Part shown: positions 1 to 4,265 of the stretch, piece after piece | Position numbering within the stretch: position 1 is the first letter of the stretch | How the letters are laid out: every line of letters begins with the position of its first letter | DNA from: Pseudomonadota bacterium | GTDB taxonomy: Bacteria; Myxococcota_A; Bradymonadia; UBA4248 | NCBI GenBank assembly: GCA_009786045.1 | Contig: WQTY01000116.1 | Span: forward strand, 1 to 6,801 | Length of the DNA: 6,801 nucleotides | Direction: 5' to 3' | Position numbers and translations under genes: made by a program | Notes under the pieces: generated by a model | Told to the model about the DNA's origin: nothing | What the model saw: only the letters and a program-made list of their open reading frames with translations | Databases searched by the model: none

Positions 1-47
1 TTGCCGCCAACAGACTCGAAACCATCAATCGATAATTGGGGGAACCT

Positions 48-109
48 CGGGGGAGCATTGCTCCCCCGAACCCCCTGCGATACTGCGTATCGCTTGTGTG
101 TAAAGTGGC
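48..109 (+). repeat. Two-hairpin intergenic repeat, copy 1
   Basis: The copy opens with a G/C hairpin: CGGGGGAGC (48-56), loop ATT, GCTCCCCCG (60-68). A linker, ACCCCCT, follows. A second hairpin has GCGATAC (77-83), loop TGC and GTATCGC (87-93). The copy ends in GTGTAAAGTGGC (98-109). The same order of parts occurs inverted at 252-315, and the first hairpin and its linker are nearly identical there. The second stem differs in sequence but still pairs. No T-run follows either stem on this strand, so it is not a simple intrinsic terminator. A REP- or MITE-like dispersed element is my reading; I cannot name the family. Confidence 0.7.
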
Positions 110-251
110 AGAGTGTATTGTTTGTGGCCATACTCCCTGCGCTGCAAGCGGAGGATAAACAGTTTACCTTGCATATGCTTGCGCAAGGAGAATGCAGCGA
201 CTTAAGCTGAAAATGCTCTAAACTTTTGCAGTTGGGTTGATACGAGGTTTC
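110..251. other. Gene-free dyad-rich core between the inverted repeats
   Basis: This stretch has no plausible coding sequence but carries nested dyads. CGCTGCA (140-146) pairs with TGCAGCG (193-199). Inside that pair are the bulged dyad AGGaTAAAC / GTTTACCT around 152-169 and the perfect 10-bp palindrome CTTGCGCAAG (178-187). Together with the inverted repeats on both sides, these suggest a structured cassette of about 268 bp. The remainder (200-251) shows nothing I recognise. Whether the structure acts as DNA or as RNA cannot be decided from the sequence. Confidence 0.4.
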
Positions 252-315
252 GCCACTTCACCCAGAGGCAATGCCGTAAGGCATTGCAGGGGGTGTGGGG
301 GAGCAATGCTCCCCC
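252..315 (-). repeat. Two-hairpin intergenic repeat, copy 2 (inverted)
   Basis: Read on the minus strand this copy runs GGGGGAGC-ATT-GCTCCCCC (315-297), then ACACCCCCT, then the hairpin GCAATGCC-TTAC-GGCATTGC (287-268), then GGGTGAAGTGGC (263-252). The order matches copy 1 at 48-109. The G/C hairpin is identical in its 19-nt core, and the terminal 12-mer matches at 10 of 12 positions. The middle stem has changed on both sides while keeping full pairing, which is covariation-like. I see no obvious target-site duplication outside the pair. Confidence 0.7.
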
Positions 316-316
316 A

Positions 317-368
317 CAAATAAAAAATAATAAAAGGCCCGGCGTATCTGCTTGCAGATAGCCGGGCC
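317..368 (-). terminator. Strong rho-independent terminator of the minus-strand operon
   Basis: On the minus strand, GGCCCGGC and TATCTGC (368-354) pair with GCAGATA and GCCGGGCC (351-345, 343-336). This gives a 15-bp stem with a two-base AA loop and one unpaired base at 344. It is followed directly by a T-rich tract, TTTTATTATTTTTTATTT, across 335-318. It lies about 60 nt past the stop codon of the universal stress protein gene, which is where the three-gene operon should end. Confidence 0.88.
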
Positions 369-377
369 CGGCCGCGT

Positions 378-412
378 ATTGTCCGCCTGGGGCGGGCAAT
401 AGCGGGCGCCCG
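378..412. repeat. Hairpin and palindrome just downstream of the stress protein gene
   Basis: ATTG-t-CCGCC (378-387), loop TGG and GGCGG-g-CAAT (391-400) form a 10-bp stem with one T/G pair. It is followed by the palindrome CGGGCGCCCG (403-412). Both lie between the stop codon at 430 and the terminator at 317-368. They may protect the operon's 3' end from nucleases, or they may be remnants of a dispersed repeat. There is no T-run on either strand, so I do not call them terminators. Confidence 0.45.
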
Positions 413-429
413 GAACAGCAGTGGTGCAA

Positions 430-1410
430 TTATTTGAGGAAAGCTTCCGGGATGAGGAGGCAGTTTTGGTTGGCGTATTCGGTGATGCGGCGTGAGATTT
501 CGCGGATTTCGTTGTTAACGGCGAGGCTTGGCTGTGTCGAGGGCAGTACGATGAGGTCGGCGCCGATGGTTTCGGCGACGCTCAGCACGCCCGCTGTTGG
601 CGTCATGATGGGGGTGTGGTGTTTGAAGGAGAGGTTTTGTGCGTGGGACTCGAAGACGAAGGGTACGTTCAGCGATTGGACGGCTTGTTTGGCACGGTGT
701 GTGACGCGTTCCAGTGCCAGGCGAGTCTGCCGTTCGGAGACGGAAAACCCCTGATAGTCGCCTGCCCGGTCACAGGCCTGAAGGTCGACAATGGGCGTGA
801 CAATTTCGACATCCGCCTCTGTGTAGCACATGGCAAAGGATACTGCCCAGGCCAGGAGCTGTGCGGACAGGGATGGGTCCAGGAAAGCGACGAGAATTTT
901 TTTGTGTTTACCGCGATGTGTTGGATCTTTGACGAGGTAGAGCGGAATGCGTGTGTAGGCCACAAACGTTGCTGCCATGCTGCCGATGATTCCGGTCGTG
1001 TGTGGCTTTGTCCCGTAGGCGCCGCTGAACATAAGATCTGCGTTGGCTTCGGATGCTGTGTGCAGAATGGATTTGGCCATGGAGTCTCGGGAAAAGTCCA
1101 CCTTCAGTTTTACCTTTTCGGCTTCTTCGCCCAGGGCGGTTTGTAAATACTTTGTGCCGAGTGATTCGACGCTTTCGCGGATTTCGCGTTGTATTTCGAC
1201 TTCATCAGAGCCAAGGGCTGCATAGGGAAACAGTATGCCGCGCATGGAAGCCGGGAGCTTCTCAAGCGCGTGGAAGCACGTTAGCGTTGAGCTGGTTGTA
1301 CTGGAAAGGACTTGGGCCAGCAGAAGTGCCTGCGTGGAGTATGGCAGAAAGTCTGAGGCTACGAACAGGTTTTGGAGATGATAGAAATAGGGCTTCTGAT
1401 TGTCAGTCAT
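430..1410 (-). CDS. Tandem universal stress protein (two Usp domains)
   Basis: This is a 326-residue cytoplasmic protein with two Usp-type alpha/beta nucleotide-binding folds. Domain 1 spans about residues 12-161 and opens with NLFVASDF, the usual first strand ending in Asp. It ends with a complete ATP-binding signature G-2x-G-9x-G-S at G130, G133, G143 and S144, then IPLYLV. Domain 2 spans about residues 169-322 and starts KKILVAFLDPS. It reaches the equivalent strand at ADLIVLPS but lacks the glycine signature, so it probably does not bind ATP the same way. Usp proteins of the ATP-binding class are known to hold ATP and support survival under starvation or oxidative stress; the ligand here is inferred. 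I chose the ATG at 1410, which leaves 39 nt after the lipoprotein stop. The in-frame TTG at 1431 has no ribosome site, and the site for 1410 is itself weak, so translation may be coupled to the upstream gene. It is the last gene of the operon, before the strong terminator at 317-368. Confidence 0.9.
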   Translation of the reverse strand: MTDNQKPYFYHLQNLFVASDFLPYSTQALLLAQVLSSTTSSTLTCFHALEKLPASMRGILFPYAALGSDEVEIQREIRESVESLGTKYLQTALGEEAEKVKLKVDFSRDSMAKSILHTASEANADLMFSGAYGTKPHTTGIIGSMAATFVAYTRIPLYLVKDPTHRGKHKKILVAFLDPSLSAQLLAWAVSFAMCYTEADVEIVTPIVDLQACDRAGDYQGFSVSERQTRLALERVTHRAKQAVQSLNVPFVFESHAQNLSFKHHTPIMTPTAGVLSVAETIGADLIVLPSTQPSLAVNNEIREISRRITEYANQNCLLIPEAFLK

Positions 1411-1449
1411 AGATGGTAGCTCAGGTTGCAATGTGGCGCTGGTGCTGAT

Positions 1450-2019
1450 TCAGCGGGTGATGTTGTCGATGCGATAGGGCTCTTCTTCGCCTGGGCGATA
1501 GTGCTCGACGGTGTCGAATGTGCCGTCGCCGTTTGTATCGCGCCGGACTTCTATGCGATGGCCCTGGCTGTCGAAAATCTGCTGCCCGTAGCGGTACCCT
1601 TTGAAGTCGGGTGAATAGTCTTTCAGGACAACGCGTCCGTCCTGATAGGTGATGATGAGATCGCAAATGCCATCGAAGTCGAGGTCGATTTCATCCCGGA
1701 CATGCTGCGAGTTCTCGTGGAACTCTATCATGTCGATGATACCATCGAAATTAATGTCTCTGAGCACATAGCGCAGCTGGCCCTCTTTTGTGGAATAGCG
1801 CCACTGATCAGGGATGCCGTCCTGATTGATATCCAGCGTTTCGACCACAAGGCCGGACAGATCGAGCTTATGCGTTTGGAGCTTTCTGCTTTCGGTGGGA
1901 CTTTCGGGAGACAGTTTTGAGCTTTCTTTGCTGCACGCGCACAGCATCAGGGCAATGAGAAGGCAGGCGAGGGCCCAAAGGCGGCAGGCAACTGGGCTTG
2001 GGCAGGGTTTTGTGTTCAT
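1450..2019 (-). CDS. Lipoprotein with repeated EF-hand-like DxNxDGxxD calcium loops
   Basis: This is a 189-residue predicted lipoprotein. A short basic N-terminus and a hydrophobic stretch (residues 14-28) end in the lipobox LCAC, giving a lipidated Cys29. Ser at +2 predicts outer-membrane sorting under the Asp+2 rule. After a Ser/Glu-rich linker come four acidic loops: DINQDGIPD (63-71), DINFDGIID (88-96), DLDFDGICD (112-120) and DTNGDGTFD (161-169). The first three are spaced 24-25 residues apart. The 49-residue gap before the last leaves room for one decayed unit (around DYSPDFKGY, 134-142). Loops of this type usually bind Ca2+ in dockerin, thrombospondin-3 and EF-hand-like proteins; Ca2+ binding here is inferred. 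The start at 2019 is favoured over ATG 2034 and GTG 2046 by AAAGGG six bases upstream. It is the middle gene of the operon. No family name is recognised. Confidence 0.85.
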   Translation of the reverse strand: MNTKPCPSPVACRLWALACLLIALMLCACSKESSKLSPESPTESRKLQTHKLDLSGLVVETLDINQDGIPDQWRYSTKEGQLRYVLRDINFDGIIDMIEFHENSQHVRDEIDLDFDGICDLIITYQDGRVVLKDYSPDFKGYRYGQQIFDSQGHRIEVRRDTNGDGTFDTVEHYRPGEEEPYRIDNITR

Positions 2020-2025
2020 CGGGAA

Positions 2026-2031
2026 CCCTTT
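2026..2031 (-). promoter_or_regulatory. Ribosome binding site fixing the lipoprotein start
   Basis: AAAGGG on the minus strand lies 6 nt before the ATG at 2019. The alternative in-frame starts at 2034 (ATG) and 2046 (GTG) have no comparable site. Starting at 2019 also gives the tidier signal peptide. Confidence 0.7.
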
Positions 2032-2057
2032 CATGGTACGGGACACTGGTGCTGGGC

Positions 2058-3017
2058 TTATTCTTCGATCTGCCAGAGCATCACCTTGCCACTGTTATCG
2101 GCGGAAGCCATGAGGCCGTTGTCAGAGACGTTAAGGCTGCGTATGGCGCTGGCGTGATCATGATGGATGGTATCGGGAGAGGCGGTGATGTCTTTGGCAT
2201 CAGGGTTCAGGCTGAGACTGACGATGGTGCCATCCTCAAGACCCAGGAAGAGCCGTTCACCCCCGGGACTGATGCAGGTGGCGGAGGCGCGTGCCGGGGC
2301 AGTATAGAGGCTGGCAAGGGGTGATTCCTTGCCTGTGCGCCAGACCAGTACATTGCCAGCCGCATCTGTCGACAGAAAGTGCGATTCTGAGGCAAAATCC
2401 AGCCCAACGATTTCTTCTTCATGGCCTAAATATTTGTGCAGCATGGCACCATTGGTATCGTTCCATGAGCGGATGGTCTTGTCCTTGGAGGCTGAAAACA
2501 GAACACCTGTGTTTGGCTGGAAACGCACGCAAGTCACTGGCCCGGTGTGCCAGTTAAAGGATCGAATCGGCTCGCCGCCTATCCATAGCTTGACGATGGC
2601 ATCCTGCCCGCCGGTTGCCATGCGCTTGCCTTTGGCACAGGCAAGCGAAAGCACCGTCATGCTGTGGCTGCGCGTGGAGGGTTTAAAATTTTGGGCGCCA
2701 AGGGTGCGGGCATCGGTTGGGCAAAAAATCCCTGCGATGTCGCGGAGAAATTGCCCTGTTTGAACATCCCAGACCCGCAGGCTCTTATCCTTTCCGGTTG
2801 AGATGAGGTGCCCGGTGTCCGGGTCGAAGGTCAGTGCGTAGACGAAGCCAACATGCTGTTTGAGTTTGCGCACGATATCGCCGCTGGTGAGGTCGATAAT
2901 ATGGATGATTCCCTCTCGGTCGCCCGCCGCACATATATTTGCCCCGGTATGCATTGCAACGGCAAGAATCTTGGTACTGGGTGTTTGGATGTCGTGCAGT
3001 TTAATGAGTTTTGACAT
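2058..3017 (-). CDS. Seven-bladed WD40 repeat protein
   Basis: This 319-residue protein is almost entirely one beta-propeller. Seven WD40 units can be traced: about residues 17-47 (ending IHIIDL), 55-89 (LRVWDV), 116-150 (VKLWIG), 156-190 (IRSWND), 198-230 (VLVWRT), 243-274 (IVSLSL, degenerate) and 284-319 (VMLWQI). Units 2 and 4 are closest to consensus, with GH-like starts and KDK before the final strand. A longer loop (about 90-115, with Cys99) separates blades 2 and 3. There is no signal peptide or membrane segment, so it is probably cytoplasmic. WD40 propellers usually act as protein-binding platforms and no enzymatic role is indicated. It is the first gene of the operon, followed after 38 nt by the lipoprotein. 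The ATG at 3017 is chosen because GAGGAG lies 5 nt upstream; an upstream in-frame start at 3050 lacks such a site. The partner is unknown. Confidence 0.9.
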   Translation of the reverse strand: MSKLIKLHDIQTPSTKILAVAMHTGANICAAGDREGIIHIIDLTSGDIVRKLKQHVGFVYALTFDPDTGHLISTGKDKSLRVWDVQTGQFLRDIAGIFCPTDARTLGAQNFKPSTRSHSMTVLSLACAKGKRMATGGQDAIVKLWIGGEPIRSFNWHTGPVTCVRFQPNTGVLFSASKDKTIRSWNDTNGAMLHKYLGHEEEIVGLDFASESHFLSTDAAGNVLVWRTGKESPLASLYTAPARASATCISPGGERLFLGLEDGTIVSLSLNPDAKDITASPDTIHHDHASAIRSLNVSDNGLMASADNSGKVMLWQIEE

Positions 3018-3022
3018 GCTAT

Positions 3023-3028
3023 CTCCTC
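3023..3028 (-). promoter_or_regulatory. Ribosome binding site of the WD40 gene
   Basis: GAGGAG on the minus strand with a 5-nt spacer to the ATG at 3017 is close to ideal. It decides this start over the upstream in-frame codon at 3050. Confidence 0.8.
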
Positions 3029-3074
3029 GTTGCCAGATACAACGATACAAGGTACTCGTTCATGACAACGACAG

Positions 3075-3104
3075 CCTATATCAAATTTTACCCCCGCTTG
3101 TCAG
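3075..3104 (-). promoter_or_regulatory. Possible sigma-70 promoter of the WD40-lipoprotein-Usp operon
   Basis: On the minus strand CTGACA (3104-3099) resembles a -35 box, and TATAGG (3080-3075) a -10 box, with 18 nt between. Shifting the -10 box by one base gives ATATAG with 17 nt. Transcription would start near 3067 and leave a leader of about 50 nt before the WD40 ATG. The stretch between the boxes is G-rich then A/T-rich. This rests on motif match alone. Confidence 0.35.
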
Positions 3105-3190
3105 CGCTTAGTTGCGTGTTTGTTCAACCTGGCGCAATCGTCGTGAGGGACAAGGCACAATGAGTGAACAGGCTGCGGCCATCCATCGGG

Positions 3191-3214
3191 AAAACAGACC
3201 GCACGCTTGTCTGT
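3191..3214 (-). terminator. Weak intrinsic terminator after the RelA/SpoT-like gene
   Basis: On the minus strand ACAGAC (3214-3209) and GTCTGT (3199-3194) form a 6-bp stem with a 9-nt loop. A short T-run follows (TTTT across 3194-3191, counting the last stem base). It lies about 55 nt past the stop of the RelA/SpoT-like gene and about 90 nt before the possible operon promoter. It fits the idea that the two are separate transcription units. The stem and T-run are short, so termination may be partial. Confidence 0.4.
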
Positions 3215-3269
3215 CAGATGTCCTCAAGCACGGAGCATGCCATACGAATGGTTCATATTGGATTGGCTG

Positions 3270-3881
3270 TTACACATGCACTGTACGCGTGCGGGCTTTG
3301 TAGGCTTCGTGCTCCATTTCTGCCTGCGTGTGCATGGCCACGGTGCGGAACTGAACCTCAACGCGCTGTCCTTCGAACAGTGTCACGGCGTGAATGCCGC
3401 GATAGCCGGATGGTTTTGGGTTTTCGATGTAGTTTTTCAGTGTGCCGGGAACGATGGTATAGGTTGAACTGAGACACTGCAGACTGCGATAGACATCAAG
3501 CTCGTTGGAGACGACAACGCGCATGCCGTAGAGATCATTGAGACCTGAAACGCGGGTGTGGCGACGCCTGGCTTTCTCTTCGGCCGAAGATGCCGATTTG
3601 ACACGGTGATAGATCTGGGCGCCCTGTATGTCATTTTTCCTGAGGTCCTGGGAAAATCTCTGAGCCTGTCCGCTGAGCCAGTCTACACGCTGCGACTGGC
3701 GCCTGGTATAGCGCGGGGCCTCTGTTTCTCCTTCCGGATCGATGCTCAGCGACCTGCGCTCTTCCAATAGCGCAATTCCCTCAAGCAGGCTGAGGATGAG
3801 CACGGATACCAAGAGCACAAAAAAGGCCGCCTGGCGCTGAATGACTGCGAAATGAAGACGGGCTTTTTTTCGGGTACTCAT
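3270..3881 (-). CDS. Membrane-anchored RelA/SpoT-type (small alarmone synthetase-like) protein
   Basis: This 203-residue protein has a basic N-terminus (RKKAR, R16), one hydrophobic segment (about 18-39), a polar linker, then a RelA/SpoT nucleotidyltransferase domain (about 62-197). Visible family motifs are RVK (93-95) with S98/S99 and K103, DLYGMRVVV (D116, G119, R121), KNYI (149-152, usually KDYI), PKPSGYRGIH (155-164) with the Tyr that stacks on the acceptor nucleotide, EVQFRT (175-180, usually EIQIRT) with the catalytic Glu, and an AExxH stretch at 187-191. The hydrolase, TGS and ACT domains of long Rel proteins are absent, as in small alarmone synthetases that make (p)ppGpp; some relatives are toxins that modify other nucleotides or tRNA. 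Anchoring is unusual, and the positive-inside rule would place the domain in the periplasm. The start at 3881 is set by GGAG 6 nt upstream; GTG at 3938 lacks one. Activity is unproven. Confidence 0.82.
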   Translation of the reverse strand: MSTRKKARLHFAVIQRQAAFFVLLVSVLILSLLEGIALLEERRSLSIDPEGETEAPRYTRRQSQRVDWLSGQAQRFSQDLRKNDIQGAQIYHRVKSASSAEEKARRRHTRVSGLNDLYGMRVVVSNELDVYRSLQCLSSTYTIVPGTLKNYIENPKPSGYRGIHAVTLFEGQRVEVQFRTVAMHTQAEMEHEAYKARTRTVHV

Positions 3882-3885
3882 GAGT

Positions 3886-3891
3886 CTCTCC
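3886..3891 (-). promoter_or_regulatory. Ribosome binding site fixing the RelA/SpoT-like start
   Basis: GGAGAG on the minus strand is followed by ACTC and the ATG at 3881. It rules in the 203-residue form over the longer reading from GTG at 3938. That matters for topology, because the short form begins directly with the basic residues before the membrane segment. Confidence 0.75.
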
Positions 3892-3958
3892 AGACAAATC
3901 ACGCAAGTCAATTCATCGAGTTCACCCCAAACTAACACTCAAGGCGAATCATTCATTC

Positions 3959-3978
3959 CGACACCATCGCGACACCAT
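3959..3978. repeat. Two 9-bp direct repeats in the divergent spacer
   Basis: CGACACCAT occurs at 3959-3967 and again at 3970-3978, with an 11-bp period of about one helical turn. This would place both on the same face of the DNA, as in some activator sites. It abuts the palindrome at 3978-3991. Function is inferred from position only. Confidence 0.35.
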
Positions 3979-3991
3979 GCATAGATATGCA
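3978..3991. promoter_or_regulatory. Candidate operator: 6-2-6 perfect inverted repeat
   Basis: TGCATA-GA-TATGCA is a perfect 6-2-6 inverted repeat. It is located 97 nt upstream of the RelA/SpoT-like ATG and 275 nt upstream of the antiporter ATG. The size and spacing suit a dimeric repressor or activator. No specific regulator is recognised. Confidence 0.3.
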
Positions 3992-4033
3992 AAATACGAT
4001 CCCCGCTTCACGCGCCATGCAGGTTTCTGCCAA

Positions 4034-4065
4034 CAGGCCGTCTCAACCCGATCGATTGGGGCCTG
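4034..4065. other. Nested dyad in the divergent spacer
   Basis: CAGGCC (4034-4039) pairs with GGCCTG (4060-4065). Inside lies CCCGAT-CG-ATTGGG (4047-4060), a near-palindrome with one G/T pair. The two stems share one base, so they are mutually adjusting rather than fully additive. It could be a protein site or a leader structure if transcription starts further upstream. There is no T-run after it. Confidence 0.3.
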
Positions 4066-4092
4066 GCTTGAAAGTGTGCACGGACGAAAAAA

Positions 4093-4116
4093 TGTCAAAA
4101 TAAATAATAAGTGACA
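4093..4116. promoter_or_regulatory. AT-rich inverted repeat upstream of the antiporter gene
   Basis: TGTCA (4093-4097) and TGACA (4112-4116) are inverted half-sites around a 14-nt almost pure A/T core that includes TAATAA. It may be an operator overlapping a promoter -10 region for the antiporter gene. No convincing -35/-10 pair can be fixed in this spacer. Confidence 0.25.
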
Positions 4117-4211
4117 GACGTCGGTATTCCACGTACTCTTAAAATACCCTGTCTATGGCACTCTGCTCTTCTGGAATAAACCCAGGGACTATAGGCAATA
4201 AAAATACGCGC

Positions 4212-4227
4212 TGCAGGTACGCCTGCA
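4212..4227 (+). promoter_or_regulatory. Small leader hairpin before the antiporter gene
   Basis: TGCAGG-TACG-CCTGCA is a perfect 6-bp stem with a tetraloop, ending 26 nt before the Shine-Dalgarno AAGG (4254-4257). It would sit in the 5' untranslated leader if transcription starts upstream. It does not cover the ribosome site, so it may simply stabilise the message. No known riboswitch fold is recognised. Confidence 0.3.
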
Positions 4228-4265
4228 TCACACACTGGACATCTTAAAGGATTAAGGCTTGCCCA

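Noticed and set aside
1..210. Open frame of 69 codons on the plus strand starting at the first base with TTG
   Set aside because: It runs through the two-hairpin repeat at 48-109, has no ribosome site in view and encodes no recognisable motif. Its start is also set by the window edge.
616..1146. 176-codon plus-strand open frame opposite the universal stress protein gene
   Set aside because: It is a shadow: the minus-strand frame carries both Usp domains and the ATP signature, and the plus-strand product is Gly/Cys-rich without any known motif.
3160..3303. 47-codon plus-strand open frame with a modest AAGG site, a possible small antitoxin partner for the RelA/SpoT-like gene
   Set aside because: It overlaps the end of that gene in convergent orientation. 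It also spans the candidate terminator at 3191-3214 and has no recognisable fold. Toxin-antitoxin partners normally lie in tandem on the same strand, so there is no real support.
3270..3881. Reading the RelA/SpoT-like gene as a toxSAS toxin of a toxin-antitoxin pair
   Set aside because: No adjacent small same-strand gene is present: the nearest neighbours are a WD40 gene 252 nt away and a divergent antiporter. The idea stays open only if the antitoxin is encoded elsewhere.
3882..3938. Longer N-terminus of the RelA/SpoT-like protein starting at GTG 3938
   Set aside because: There is no ribosome site before that GTG, whereas GGAGAG precedes the ATG at 3881. The added 19 residues match nothing I know.
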